A stretch of 64,000 nucleotides of DNA from Pulveribacter suum (GCF_003013695.1 NZ_CP027792.1:434001-498000); one strand, 5' to 3'; shown: positions 1 to 9,305, numbered from the stretch's first letter. Notes: generated from the sequence alone by a model not told the origin. Numbers and translations are program-made.

Positions 1-460
1 CGCCGATGCTGGCGTCCGCGCCCGGGTCGATGGGAAAGAACAGGCCCGTGTGCTTGATGGCTTCGTTGAGCTGCTTGCGCGTGATGCCCGGCTGCACCGT
101 GACCGTGAGGTCGTCGGCGTCGATGGCCAGCACCTGGTGCATGCGGCCCACATCCAGGCTGATGCCGCCTTGCACGGCCAGCAGGTGGCCCTCCAGCGAC
201 GAACCGGCGCCATAGGGGATGACCGGCACGCCGTGCTGCGCGGCCAGGCCGATGGCGTCCTGCACGTCCTGCGTGCTCTCGGCAAAGACCACGGCGGCCG
301 GCGGCGGGGCGCTGATGGAGCCCTCGTCGCGGCCGTGCTGCTCGCGCACCGCCTGCGCGGTGGAGTACTGCGTGCCAAAGCGCGCAGCCAGCGCCTGCAG
401 CAGGGCAGGCGGCACGTCGCGCGCAGGCTGCAGGTGATGGGCGGAGGTGGGCGCATTCAT
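1..460 (-). CDS. FAD-binding oxidase, GlcD/D-lactate dehydrogenase type (partial)
   Basis: This is the first 153 codons of a flavoprotein that continues past the left edge. Residues around 88-98 read PYGAGSSLEGH, the FAD-binding type 4 (vanillyl-alcohol oxidase fold) signature of the GlcD / cytochrome-type D-lactate dehydrogenase group. The segment FFPIDPGADASIG near the cut end is also typical. Members oxidise 2-hydroxy acids such as D-lactate or glycolate and pass electrons to quinone or cytochrome c. The start is ATG at 460, giving MNAPTSAHHL. The substrate cannot be fixed from the visible part. Confidence 0.82.
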   Translation of the reverse strand, partial: MNAPTSAHHLQPARDVPPALLQALAARFGTQYSTAQAVREQHGRDEGSISAPPPAAVVFAESTQDVQDAIGLAAQHGVPVIPYGAGSSLEGHLLAVQGGISLDVGRMHQVLAIDADDLTVTVQPGITRKQLNEAIKHTGLFFPIDPGADASIG

Positions 461-527
461 GGCAGGCTCCAGGCAGCAAGGGACAAGCCTTGCATTCTAG
501 GGTGGGGGTGGGGCCCGGCCGGGGCGC

Positions 528-570
528 AAAAAAGCCCCGCCCGCGCCCTGGAGTACAGCGCAGGCGGGGC
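528..570 (-). terminator. Intrinsic terminator of the EF-hand gene
   Basis: An 8-bp G+C stem (534-541 with 563-570) is followed on the minus strand by six T (A-run 528-533). It lies 18 bases past the stop of the EF-hand gene and points the right way for it. Confidence 0.75.
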
Positions 571-587
571 GACCCATTCCCCCGGCG

Positions 588-944
588 TCAGGGCTTGTCG
601 CCGGCCTCGAACTCGGCGCGCGACAGGCTGCCGTTGTGGTCCTTGTCCAGCTGCTTGAAACGGTTGCCGATGGCAGGCAGCTGGGCGGCCTCGGCCGCGC
701 TCAGCTGGCCGTCGCGGTTGGTGTCGGCGCGCTCGAAGGCGCTGGCCGTGGTGGATGCGGGCGCTGCGGCAGTGCCCGGCCCGAAGGTGGGGGTGGCCGT
801 GGGCGCGCTGGGACCGATCTGGGCCGAAGGCGCAGGGGCGGGCGGCTGGGCGTGGGCCAGTGCGCCTCCCATGCTCAGCGCTGCAAACAGCATCACGCTG
901 CGAGCATCGAAGGAGGGGAGGTGGCGTCGCGTCGTTTGAGGCAT
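588..944 (-). CDS. Secreted EF-hand calcium-binding protein
   Basis: The product is a 118-residue exported protein. The N-terminus has a charged stretch, a hydrophobic core and a likely cleavage at AHAQ (about residue 32). A Pro/Ala/Thr-rich linker follows. Two EF-hand loops lie near the C-terminus: DTNRDGQLSAAE and DKDHNGSLSRAE, both with Asp/Asn at positions 1, 3 and 5, Gly at 6 and Glu at 12. It probably binds calcium in the periplasm, but the partner is unknown. ATG 944 is preferred over a longer frame because GGAGA lies 8 bases upstream. It is monocistronic with its own terminator. Confidence 0.85.
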   Translation of the reverse strand: MPQTTRRHLPSFDARSVMLFAALSMGGALAHAQPPAPAPSAQIGPSAPTATPTFGPGTAAAPASTTASAFERADTNRDGQLSAAEAAQLPAIGNRFKQLDKDHNGSLSRAEFEAGDKP

Positions 945-1108
945 CGATTCGATCTCCGAAGAGCAGGAGTGGAACAAGGCCTCATTGCATCGCAGCATGC
1001 CAGGCCGGGGCCAGCACTTTTGCCCGCTGTTTCCCCTGTCGCCAATGGGCCGGGAACTTGTAACGCACAATGGCCAGCTGCCTCTGACAGGCAGGAAGGA
1101 CAACGCAC

Positions 1109-1693
1109 ATGGGTAACCGACTGACACAGATCGCCACACGCACGGGCGACGACGGCACCACCGGCCTGGGCAACAACACGCGGGTGTCCAAAAACAGCGC
1201 CCGGCCGCACGCCCTGGGCGATGTGGACGAGCTCAACTCGCACATCGGCCTGCTGCTGTGCGAGAGCCTGCCGCAGGACGTGCGCGAGTTGCTGATCGAC
1301 GTGCAGCACCAGCTGTTTAACCTGGGGGGCGAGCTGTCCATCCCGGGCTACGAGCTGCTCAAGGACGACGCGTTGGCCCAACTGGACCAGGCCCTGGCGC
1401 ACTACAACGCCCAGCTGCCGCGGCTTGAGGAGTTCATCCTGCCTGCCGGCACCCGCGCCGCCGCCCAGGCGCACGTGTGCCGCACCGTGGCGCGCCGCGC
1501 CGAGCGCGCCGTGGTGGCGCTGCAGGAGGGCGAGGCTATGCGCGCCACGCCGCGCCAGTACCTGAACCGCCTGTCCGACCTGCTGTTCGTGCTCTCGCGC
1601 ATCCTCAACCGCCACCGCCCCGACGGTTCGGTGGGCGAGGAGGTGTACTGGTCCAGTACCCGCCTGGCGCGCCAGCAGGACGCTACTGAATAG
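1109..1693 (+). CDS. ATP:cob(I)alamin adenosyltransferase, PduO type
   Basis: This cytoplasmic enzyme transfers the adenosyl group of ATP to cob(I)alamin to make coenzyme B12. At 194 residues it has the usual length. Family motifs are visible: TRTGDDGTTGLG (10-21), which binds the ATP triphosphate, DVDELNS (38-44) and YLNRLSDLLFVLSR (151-164). The last codons, DATE-stop, lie inside a copy of the family A repeat, so the native C-terminus may have been changed by the repeat. No cobalamin-dependent mutase or other B12 gene is beside it. The MetH module in this window needs a cobalamin protein, but methylcobalamin rather than adenosylcobalamin. Confidence 0.93.
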   Translation: MGNRLTQIATRTGDDGTTGLGNNTRVSKNSARPHALGDVDELNSHIGLLLCESLPQDVRELLIDVQHQLFNLGGELSIPGYELLKDDALAQLDQALAHYNAQLPRLEEFILPAGTRAAAQAHVCRTVARRAERAVVALQEGEAMRATPRQYLNRLSDLLFVLSRILNRHRPDGSVGEEVYWSSTRLARQQDATE

Positions 1694-1737
1694 ATAGCTG
1701 CCAGCGCTTGCCCCACAAGCGCCAAAGCCCAAAAACA
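1682..1737 (+). repeat. Family A interspersed repeat, copy 1
   Basis: The copy contains the core TAGCTGCCAGCGCTTG followed by CAAGCGC, forming a hairpin. It includes the last codons and TAG stop (1691-1693) of the adenosyltransferase gene and lies between two convergent genes. Confidence 0.85.
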
Positions 1738-1901
1738 CCTAAAAGCCAGCACCGGCGCCCCAGGTCCCCCCGGGTGCCTGCGCAGCAGCCCGCCACCCCG
1801 CCAGCAGGCGCCGCGGGTCCGGCTTCGCCGGCCCGGTGGCGTCGTCCCCTTCCCAGCGCGCTTTCAGCGCGCGCCAGAGAAGGAGGAAGCGCTGCAGGCG
1901 C

Positions 1902-2327
1902 TCAGGGGGTGGGTCTGAGGATGGCCATGGTGATCCGCGACACGCACGTGGGTTCGCCCGCGTCGTTGACCATCTCGATCTGCCAGACCTGCGTGGTGCG
2001 CCCGCGGTGCAGCGCCCGCGCTGTGCCCGTCACCCAGCCACTGGTGGCGGCGCGCAGGTGGTTGGCGTTGATCTCCAGGCCCACGGCGCGGTGGCCCGCG
2101 GGGCAGGAGCAGGCCGCGCCCACCGAGCCCATGGTCTCGGCCAGCGTCACGCTCACCCCGCCATGCAGCAAGCCGTAGGGCTGGCGGGTGCGCTCGTCCA
2201 CCGGCACGCGGGCGCGCAGCCAGTCCTCGCCCACTTCGGTGAACTCGATGCCCAGGTGGGACACGGCGGTGTTGGCGCTCATGGCGTTGAGCTGCTCGAC
2301 GGTGATGGGTTGGGTCCAGAAGGTCAT
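1902..2327 (-). CDS. Hotdog-fold thioesterase (PaaI/MenI-like)
   Basis: A 141-residue single hotdog-domain protein. The segment QPYGLLHGGVSVTLAETMGS (about 49-68) is the family signature: LLHGG begins the central helix, and the downstream Glu is the usual catalytic or water-positioning residue. Such enzymes hydrolyse small aromatic or aliphatic acyl-CoA thioesters, for example in phenylacetate or menaquinone pathways. The substrate is not predictable here. The start is ATG 2327 (MTFWTQPITV). Upstream sequence in the same frame looks non-coding. It is transcribed divergently from the binding-protein gene at 2542. Confidence 0.85.
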   Translation of the reverse strand: MTFWTQPITVEQLNAMSANTAVSHLGIEFTEVGEDWLRARVPVDERTRQPYGLLHGGVSVTLAETMGSVGAACSCPAGHRAVGLEINANHLRAATSGWVTGTARALHRGRTTQVWQIEMVNDAGEPTCVSRITMAILRPTP

Positions 2328-2541
2328 GGCAAGGCAGGGAAAGCAGGGACGAAAAATGCGCACGCAACGAGCGCGCACGGACGCATAGCGCGTGCGCGAC
2401 TGGGGCGCGGGCGGGGCGTTCGTAGAATCTGCCCACCTGCGGCGCGCTGCGGGCACCCATTATTGGCAGCTGCCGCGCCGGCGCTGTCCCCTGGGCAACA
2501 ACCGCCTTTGTCACTCCTGGCCCCTGCCGGCCCTTTTTGCC

Positions 2542-3702
2542 ATGCAACGTCGTCATTTCGTCTCCCTTGCCTGCCGCACCGGCGCCGCCGCCCTGGCCGG
2601 GCCGGCCCTGCTGCAAAGCGCCCACGCGCAGGACGCGCCCGGCGTCACCGCACGGGCCGTCACCATCGGCTGCTCGGGGCCGCTGAGCGGGCCGCTGCTG
2701 GCCTTTGGCAGCGACATCCAGCAAGGCGCCGGCGCTGCGTTCGCGCAGGTCAACGCGCGCGGCGGAGTGCATGGGCGCAGCGTGCAGCTGCAGCTGCTGG
2801 ACGACGCCTACGTGCCCGAGCGCACGCTGGCCAACGTCAAACAGCTCATCGGCCAGGGCGGCGCGCTGGCGCTGCTGTCATGCGTGGGCACGCCCAACAA
2901 CACGGCCATCTTGCCGGTGGTGGAGGAGGCGGGCATCCCCCACGTGGCCCCGGTCACCGGCGCGGCCTCGCTGCGCAAGGGCGCGCGCAACGTGTTCCAC
3001 GTGCGCGCCAGCTACACCGACGAGGTGAACCGCCTGATCGAGCGCCTGACCGGCATGGGGCTGAAGGGCCTGGGCGTTATCTATCTGGACAACGGCTACG
3101 GCCGCGAGCTGCTGGAGGTGGCCACCGCCGCGCTGCAAAAGCAGGGTGCCAAGCCGCTGGTGCAGACGGCCATTGCCACCGACGGCAAGAACCTGCCGGA
3201 GGTGCTCAAGGCCGTCGGCGCCGCGCGCCCCTCGGCCGTGCTGCTGGCCACCGCCGGCGCCGTGGGCCCGCAGCTGGTGCGCGGCATCAAGGCGCAGCTG
3301 CCCGGCGTGCTGATGGCCGGCGTCAGCGTCACGCTGCCCGGCGCCAGCCTGGCCCAGCTGGGCGAGGACGGCAGCGGCATCGCCCTGACCATGGTGGTGC
3401 CCGACCCGCACCGCGGCAAGACGCAGCTGGTGCGCGACTACCAGGGCGCCATGCGCGCGGCCGGCCACACCGAGTTCTCGCAAGGCAGCCTGGAGGCCTA
3501 CGTGAACGCCCGCGTGCTGCTGGAGGGCCTGGAGCGCGCCGGCAAGGACGTCACCCAGGCGCGCCTGCGCGGCGCGCTGGCCGGCATCCGCCAGCTGGAC
3601 CTGGGCGGCTTCGTGGTGGACTACGGCGGCCAGCCCCCCTATGTGGGCTCGCGCTTCATCGAGATGGGCGTGCTGGGCAGCAACGGGCGGTTCATCGGCT
3701 GA
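2542..3702 (+). CDS. ABC transporter substrate-binding protein, Leu/Ile/Val (type 1 periplasmic) family
   Basis: A 386-residue periplasmic binding protein. The N-terminus MQRRHFVSLACRTG has a twin-arginine-like RR-x-F motif, then a hydrophobic stretch ending SAHAQ (about 30). The mature part begins VTIGCSGPLSGP and has the alternating pattern of the Peripla_BP_6 family, including SCVGTPNN (ligand loop) and GVIYLDNGYGREL in the second lobe. No permease or ATPase genes are next to it, so it is an orphan binding protein, common in Comamonadaceae. The ligand is unknown (amino acids, amides or aromatic acids are usual). The start was set by the signal peptide. Confidence 0.88.
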   Translation: MQRRHFVSLACRTGAAALAGPALLQSAHAQDAPGVTARAVTIGCSGPLSGPLLAFGSDIQQGAGAAFAQVNARGGVHGRSVQLQLLDDAYVPERTLANVKQLIGQGGALALLSCVGTPNNTAILPVVEEAGIPHVAPVTGAASLRKGARNVFHVRASYTDEVNRLIERLTGMGLKGLGVIYLDNGYGRELLEVATAALQKQGAKPLVQTAIATDGKNLPEVLKAVGAARPSAVLLATAGAVGPQLVRGIKAQLPGVLMAGVSVTLPGASLAQLGEDGSGIALTMVVPDPHRGKTQLVRDYQGAMRAAGHTEFSQGSLEAYVNARVLLEGLERAGKDVTQARLRGALAGIRQLDLGGFVVDYGGQPPYVGSRFIEMGVLGSNGRFIG

Positions 3703-3720
3703 GTTCGGCCGTTTCGCTCA

Positions 3721-3772
3721 TATTTTAATAGCTGCCAGCGCTTGATCCACAAGCGTTGGAGCCGTTTTTCCT
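3721..3772 (+). repeat. Family A interspersed repeat, copy 2
   Basis: Reads AATAGCTGCCAGCGCTTG, a 5-base loop, then CAAGCGTTGGAGCCGTTTTT. It sits 18 bases after the stop of the binding-protein gene. The hairpin plus T-run could end transcription. Confidence 0.88.
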
Positions 3773-3892
3773 GCATATTTCGTCCTTGGGCGCGGCCATG
3801 CGGTGGTGTGCAGGTTTGATACAGCCAGATACACTGCCTGCCCGCTTTCCAAGATCTTCGCTAGCCGCGGCGGGGCCTTCCAGGAGACCGAC

Positions 3893-6835
3893 ATGGGCCA
3901 GACGCAGCCGCCAGAACCGCTGGGCGACACGCCGCAGGAGCCGCCGGGCGCCGCTGGCGCTGTGGACGCCTGCGCGCTGGCGGTGCTGTCTGCCGCCACC
4001 GTGCGCGCTGCCGCGGCTGCCCTGGCCCGCGGGCTGCAGGAGGCCGGTGTGGCCGCGCCCTGCGTGGTCTGGTTCGAGCCGGGCGGCCCTGAGGCCGAGC
4101 CCCCCGGCGCCCTGACGCCCGCGCGTCGCCAGCTGGCCCTGGCCGCGGGCCACGGCGACGCGGGGCTGCCGCCCGGCGTACACCTGCTGCACGCGGCCGG
4201 AGCGCAGCGCGACGCGCTGGTGCTGACGGGCGCGGCGGCGCTGCCTGACCCGGCCACGCGGCTGCTGGCGCTGGCCAGCCAGCGCATCGGCGAGCTGCGC
4301 ACCATGCAGCGCCTGCGCCAGTCGGTGCACCAGCTCGAGCAGGCCGAGCAGCTGCAGCACGCGCTGTTTGCCATTGCCGACCTGGCAGCGTCCGAGCAGA
4401 ACATGGACGCCATGCTGCGCGGCCTGCACCAGATCGTCGGGCGGCTGATGTACGCGCAGAACTTCTTCATCGCGCTGCATGACCGCCAGCGCGAGAGCGT
4501 GCGTTTCATCTACTTCGCCGACGAAAAGGACGGCCAGATGTACGACCCGCGGCACGAAGTGCCGGTGGCGCAGCTCAAGGACAGCTTCACGCTGGCGATC
4601 ATCCAGCAGGCGCGCACCGTGCGCGGGCCGGCCGGGCAGGTGGCGCGTTCGCTGGGCCTGTCGCGGGGCGCGGTGGTCGGCACCCCTTCGGCGGACTTCA
4701 TGGGCGTGCCCATGCTGCGCGACGGCGTCGTGCTGGGGGTGCTGGCGGTGCAGAGCTACCGCGCAGGCCTGGGCTACAGCGAGGCGGACTGCGCGGTGCT
4801 CGGCTTCGTGGCCGAGCACGTGCTCAATGCCGTGGAGCGCAAGCGCGGCCAGCAGGTACTGGAGCGGCACGTGGCCGACCGCACGCGCGAGCTGGCGCTG
4901 GCCAACCAGCAGCTGCAGCAGCAGGTGGCCGAGCGCGAGCGCGCCGCACACCTGCAGGCCACGCTGTACCGCATCGCCGCCATGGCCAACAGCCAGGAGC
5001 GCGACGCAGATTTCTACCGCAGCGTGCACGCCGCCGTGGGCGAGCTGATCAACGCCGAGAACTTCTACATCGCGCTGGTCTCCGCCGACGGCCGCGCGCT
5101 GCACTTTCCCTACAGCGTGGACGCGGCCGGCGAATCCGGCGTGGACCGGCCCCTGGGGCGGGGCTTAAGCGAATACGTCATCCGCCAGGGCCGCACGCAG
5201 CTGCTGGACGTGGCGGACATGGAGGGCCTGCTGGCACGCGGCGACGTCGAGCTGCAGCGCGGCATCAGCAAATCTGCCACCGTGTGCTGGCTGGGCGCCC
5301 CGCTGCTGGGCCCCGCGGGCGTCATGGGCGTGGTGACGGTGCAAAGCTACCGCCCCGACCTGCGCTACGACACGCACGATGCGGACCTGCTGACCTTCGT
5401 GTCGCACCAGATCGCCAACAGCGTGCACCGGCGCCAGCAGGCCGAAGCGCTGCAGGCGCTCAACGCCCAGCTGGAACAGCGCGTGCACGAGCGCACGCAG
5501 GAGCTGCGCCAGCAGATCGCCGTGCGCGAACAGATGCAGGCGCAGCTCAAGCACCAGGTCATGCACGACCCGCTGACCCAGCTGCCCAACCGCGTGTACC
5601 TGCGCGACCGGCTCGAGCGCGCGCTGGCGCTGCGCCAGCGCGACGCGCGCCACGAGTTCGCGCTGCTGTACCTGGACGTGGACCGCTTCAAGCTGTTCAA
5701 CGACAGCCTGGGCCACCTGGTGGGCGACGGCGTGCTGTGCGAGGTCGCGAGCCGCCTGCTGCAGTGCGTGCGCGGCCCGGACCTGGTGGCGCGCCTGTCC
5801 GGCGACGAGTTCGCCATCCTGATCGAGCACGGCGCCCAGCCCACGGCCGGGCGCAAGGTGGCCCAGCGCATCCAGGAGGGCATGCAGGCACCCGTGCAGG
5901 CGGGCGAGCGCGAGCTGCAGGTCTCGGTGAGCATCGGCATCGCCGTCTGCCAGGGCCACCACCAGACCATCGACGAGATACTGCACGACGCGGACGTGGC
6001 GCTGTACCGGGCCAAGGCGGGCGGGCGCCAGCGCTTCGTGCTCTTTGACCAGAGCCAGCACGAGGGCGGCATGGACGTGCTGGACGTCGCCCATCAGCTG
6101 CGCCAGGCGCTGGCCGCCGGGCATTTCGAGCCGCACTTCCAGCCCATCGTGCGCCTGGATGACGGGGCCACCGTGGGCTATGAGGCGCTGATCCGCTGGC
6201 GCCACCCCGTGCGCGGCCTGCTGGGCCCGGGCGAATTCCTGCCGGTGGCCGAGCAGACGGGGCTGATCGAGGCCATCGACTGGCACATGTACCGCCTGGC
6301 CTGCCTGGCCGGCGCGCCGCTGGTGCGCGGCGGGGGCTTTCTGACGCTGAACGTCTCGCCGCGCCACTTCGTGAATGCCGACTTCGACCAGGCCCTGCTG
6401 GCGCTGCTGGCCGAGACCGGCTTCGCGCCCGAGCGGCTGCACATCGAGGTGACGGAGAGCACGCTGCTGGGCGATCCGCAGGCGGTGGCGGCCATCTTGC
6501 AGCGCCTGCAGGCGGCGCGGGTGGGAACGGCGCTGGACGACTTCGGCACGGGCTACTCGTCGCTGGGCCACGTGCACCGCTTTCCGCTCAGCATGATCAA
6601 GATCGACCGCTCGTTTACCCACGACCTGGACCGCGTCGGCCAGCCGCGCAGCGCCGCCATCATCCAGGCCGTGCTGGGCCTGGGCCGTGCGCTCGACCTG
6701 GACGTGGTCGCCGAAGGCGTGGAGACCGAGGCGCAGCGCCAGGTGCTGCTGGCGATGGGCTGTGTGTACGGGCAGGGCTTTTATTTCGGCCGGCCCTCGC
6801 CGGCCGCGCACTGGCTGGCCGCGCCTGCCCGGTAG
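3893..6835 (+). CDS. Cyclic di-GMP signalling protein: GAF-GAF-GGDEF-EAL
   Basis: A 980-residue cytoplasmic protein with no membrane segment. Two GAF sensor domains (about 140-310 and 365-520, each with an xNFxIAL core) are each followed by a predicted coiled coil. A GGDEF domain begins at DPLTQLPNR (about 558), with its active loop written SGDEF (about 635). The EAL domain has intact YEALIRW (about 763), DDFGTGYSSL (about 881) and EGVET (about 941). The EAL half therefore looks catalytically competent as a c-di-GMP phosphodiesterase. The SGDEF loop is a common variant, so cyclase activity is open. ATG 3893 is chosen because CAGGAG lies 7 bases before it. Confidence 0.93.
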   Translation: MGQTQPPEPLGDTPQEPPGAAGAVDACALAVLSAATVRAAAAALARGLQEAGVAAPCVVWFEPGGPEAEPPGALTPARRQLALAAGHGDAGLPPGVHLLHAAGAQRDALVLTGAAALPDPATRLLALASQRIGELRTMQRLRQSVHQLEQAEQLQHALFAIADLAASEQNMDAMLRGLHQIVGRLMYAQNFFIALHDRQRESVRFIYFADEKDGQMYDPRHEVPVAQLKDSFTLAIIQQARTVRGPAGQVARSLGLSRGAVVGTPSADFMGVPMLRDGVVLGVLAVQSYRAGLGYSEADCAVLGFVAEHVLNAVERKRGQQVLERHVADRTRELALANQQLQQQVAERERAAHLQATLYRIAAMANSQERDADFYRSVHAAVGELINAENFYIALVSADGRALHFPYSVDAAGESGVDRPLGRGLSEYVIRQGRTQLLDVADMEGLLARGDVELQRGISKSATVCWLGAPLLGPAGVMGVVTVQSYRPDLRYDTHDADLLTFVSHQIANSVHRRQQAEALQALNAQLEQRVHERTQELRQQIAVREQMQAQLKHQVMHDPLTQLPNRVYLRDRLERALALRQRDARHEFALLYLDVDRFKLFNDSLGHLVGDGVLCEVASRLLQCVRGPDLVARLSGDEFAILIEHGAQPTAGRKVAQRIQEGMQAPVQAGERELQVSVSIGIAVCQGHHQTIDEILHDADVALYRAKAGGRQRFVLFDQSQHEGGMDVLDVAHQLRQALAAGHFEPHFQPIVRLDDGATVGYEALIRWRHPVRGLLGPGEFLPVAEQTGLIEAIDWHMYRLACLAGAPLVRGGGFLTLNVSPRHFVNADFDQALLALLAETGFAPERLHIEVTESTLLGDPQAVAAILQRLQAARVGTALDDFGTGYSSLGHVHRFPLSMIKIDRSFTHDLDRVGQPRSAAIIQAVLGLGRALDLDVVAEGVETEAQRQVLLAMGCVYGQGFYFGRPSPAAHWLAAPAR

Positions 6836-6841
6836 CCGGGG

Positions 6842-8431
6842 CTACGGCCGCATGCTGCCCGTGTCCAGAAAGCGCTGGTGCCACGACAGCGCCTCGGCCA
6901 GGCGGTGCGGCGTGTGCTGCGCGCCGCTGCTGCGCGCGCGGTCGAAATAGTCCTGCAGCAGGGGCCGCCAGTCCGGGTGCGCGCAGCGGTCGATGATGAC
7001 CTGCGCGCGCTGGCGGGGCGCGAGGCCCCGCAGGTCGGCCAGGCCCTGCTCGGTGACGATGATCTGGGTGTCGTGCTCGGTGTGGTCCACGTGCGAGACC
7101 ATGGGCACGATGCAGGAAATCGCCCCGCCCTTGGCCGTGGAGGGTGTGACGAAGAACGACAGGTAGCCGTTGCGCGCGAAGTCGCCCGAGCCGCCGATGC
7201 CGTTCATCATGGCGCTGCCCATGATGTGGGTGGAGTTGATGTTGCCGTAGATGTCCGCCTCGATCATGGCGTTCATGGCGATCACGCCCAGGCGGCGCAC
7301 CAGCTCCGGGTGGTTGCTGATCTGCTGCGAGCGCAGCACGATGCGCTCGCGGTAGAAGGCAATGTTCTCGGTGAACTCGCGCAGCGCCTCGCCAGAGAGC
7401 GAGATCGCCGTGGCCGAGGCGGCGCGCATCTTGCCCGTGCGGATCAGCTCCAGCATGCCGTCTTGCAGCACCTCGCTGAAACCCAGCAGGTCCTCGAACG
7501 GCCCGTCCAGCAGCCCGGCCAGCACGGCATTGGCCACGTTGCCCACGCCGGACTGCAGCGGCAGCATGTTGCGCGGCAGCCGGCCCTTTTTCACCTCGTG
7601 CGACAGGAAGTCGATGATGTGCGCGGCGATGGCGCGCGAATCCTGGTCCGGCTTGGCGAACGCCGTGCTGCGGTCGGCGTGGTGCGTGGGCACCACGGCG
7701 ATGACCTTGGCCGGGTCCACCCGCAGGTAGGGCTCGCCGATGCGCTCGGTGGCGTGCTCCAGGTGGATGGGCTTGCGCCGCGGCGGGATGGCGGTGCCGT
7801 AGTAGATGTCGTGCATGCCTTCCAGCTCGGCCGGGGGCAGCGTGTTCACCTCCAGGATCACATGCTCGGCGATGTCCAGCCAGGTCTTGTTGTTGCCCAC
7901 GGCGGCCGACGGGATCAGCCGGCCGTCGGGCAGGATGCCCAGCACCTCGATCACCGCCACGTCGAGCGGCCCGAGAAAGCCGAACCAGGCCTGCTGCGCC
8001 ACGTGCGACAGGTGGATGTCCACGTAGTCGATCTCGCCAGCGTTGATGCGGTCGCGGCAGATCGGGTCGGACTGGAACGGCAGGCGCTGGCCCATGCCGC
8101 CCACCTTGGCCAGGGCGCCGTCCAGCTCGGGCGCGGTGGAGGCGCCCGTCCACACGTTCACCTTGAAGGGCCGTCCGGCCGCGTGCTCGGCCTCGATGCG
8201 CGCGGCCAGCGCCTGGGGCACCCGCTTGGGGTGGCCCGAGCCGGTGAAGCCGCTCATGCCCAGCGTGCTGCCTGCGGGGATGAGCGCCGCGGCCTGCGCG
8301 GCGTCCATCACGCGGCTGGCCATGCCCGGGTGCTGGATGCGCCCGGCCGCCAGGGCCGCCAGGGCGTCGAAAGACAAAGGAGTGGGAGAGGCAGAAGAAG
8401 GGGAAGAAGAAGGCACGCGGGCTCCAGGCAT
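6842..8431 (-). CDS. Acetyl-CoA hydrolase / succinyl-CoA:acetate CoA-transferase family
   Basis: A 529-residue class I CoA-transferase-like enzyme that moves CoA between short acids such as succinate, acetate and propionate, or hydrolyses acetyl-CoA. Visible signatures are SGFTGSGHPKRVP near residue 60, the glycine-rich QSGVGNVANAV, the SEVLQDGML segment in the region that carries the catalytic glutamate in this family, and EADIYGNINSTHIMGSAMMN. Length matches AarC/Cat1-type enzymes. It converges with the preceding signalling gene, leaving only 6 bases between stops. ATG 8431 gives MPGARVPSSS; the Ser/Pro-rich first 18 residues are poorly conserved in character, so the exact start is less sure. 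Confidence 0.88.
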   Translation of the reverse strand: MPGARVPSSSPSSASPTPLSFDALAALAAGRIQHPGMASRVMDAAQAAALIPAGSTLGMSGFTGSGHPKRVPQALAARIEAEHAAGRPFKVNVWTGASTAPELDGALAKVGGMGQRLPFQSDPICRDRINAGEIDYVDIHLSHVAQQAWFGFLGPLDVAVIEVLGILPDGRLIPSAAVGNNKTWLDIAEHVILEVNTLPPAELEGMHDIYYGTAIPPRRKPIHLEHATERIGEPYLRVDPAKVIAVVPTHHADRSTAFAKPDQDSRAIAAHIIDFLSHEVKKGRLPRNMLPLQSGVGNVANAVLAGLLDGPFEDLLGFSEVLQDGMLELIRTGKMRAASATAISLSGEALREFTENIAFYRERIVLRSQQISNHPELVRRLGVIAMNAMIEADIYGNINSTHIMGSAMMNGIGGSGDFARNGYLSFFVTPSTAKGGAISCIVPMVSHVDHTEHDTQIIVTEQGLADLRGLAPRQRAQVIIDRCAHPDWRPLLQDYFDRARSSGAQHTPHRLAEALSWHQRFLDTGSMRP

Positions 8432-8505
8432 TCGCTCGAACGGAAGGAAGAGGCATCTTAGCCAGGGTTAACCCGGGTGCGGCGGTTGCGTACGATCACG
8501 CCCTC

Positions 8506-9240
8506 ATGTCCGCTTCACCCCTCGCCTGCCCCTCCTGCCGCCAGACCATGGAGCAGCACCACTTCGCTTGCAGCACCGGCAGCGCGCTGGTGCTGGACGT
8601 GTGCTTTGCCTGCCAGGGCCTGTGGTTCGACCCGCAGGAGAACACGCGCCTGGCGCCGGCCTCCGTGCTGGCGCTGTTCACCCTGCTGCACGAGCGCCGC
8701 GGCGAGGCCAGCCACCCCATGGCCGAGCGGCTGGCCTGCCCGCGCTGCAGCCAGGCGCTGGCACGCGGCTACGACATGGCGCAAAGCGGCCGCTACGTCA
8801 CCTACCGCTGCGCGCAGCGCCACGGGCGCTTTGGCACCTTTGGCGCCTTCATGGTGGAAAAGGGCTTCGTTCGCCACCTCACCAGCCTGGAGATCGAGAC
8901 GCTGGCCCAGCGCCTGGGCACCATCGCCTGCACGGCCTGCGGCGGCACGGTGGACATCCGCCGCGACCACGCCTGCCCCTGGTGCCGCTCGGCCCTGTCG
9001 CTGCTGGACCCGCAGGCCGTGCAGCAGGCCCTGTCGCGCTACGGTCAGGCGGCGCAGGGCCAGGCGCAGCGCGCGCTGCAGGGCGACTCGCCCGAGAACC
9101 TGGCCGATGCCCTGATCGCCCTGGAGCGCAGCCGCATGCGCGAGGAGCGCGAACGCCAGCGCCAGCGGCTCGAAGGCAGCGACCGCTTCGACCTGCTGAG
9201 CGCGGGCATCGAGCTGGTTTGGACCTGGTTTCGCCGCTGA
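8506..9240 (+). CDS. Zinc-ribbon (TFIIB-type) protein of unknown function
   Basis: A 244-residue cytoplasmic protein with five Cys-x2-Cys pairs: CPSC and CFAC form one zinc knuckle near residues 8-37, CPRC begins a second near 80, and CTAC with CPWC form a third near 144-165. The first unit resembles the zf-TFIIB ribbon seen in many small bacterial proteins. The C-terminal third is a charged helix rich in Arg and Glu ending ELVWTWFRR. It is not known what it binds; nucleic acid or protein scaffolding is possible. It is divergent from the CoA-transferase gene and followed by a family A repeat. Confidence 0.8.
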   Translation: MSASPLACPSCRQTMEQHHFACSTGSALVLDVCFACQGLWFDPQENTRLAPASVLALFTLLHERRGEASHPMAERLACPRCSQALARGYDMAQSGRYVTYRCAQRHGRFGTFGAFMVEKGFVRHLTSLEIETLAQRLGTIACTACGGTVDIRRDHACPWCRSALSLLDPQAVQQALSRYGQAAQGQAQRALQGDSPENLADALIALERSRMREERERQRQRLEGSDRFDLLSAGIELVWTWFRR

Positions 9241-9244
9241 TCGA

Positions 9245-9305
9245 TTGCTATCGTTTGAATAGCTGCCGGCGCTTGCTGCAAGCCGGTTACAGGCACTTTT
9301 GACTA
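9245..9305 (+). repeat. Family A interspersed repeat, copy 3
   Basis: A divergent copy reading GAATAGCTGCCGGCGCTTG with partner CAAGCCGG, starting 5 bases after the zinc-ribbon stop codon. Confidence 0.75.

Noticed and set aside
5798..5815. GGDEF domain at 3893-6835 as inactive because of SGDEF
   Set aside because: SGDEF occurs in active cyclases; activity cannot be decided from this residue.
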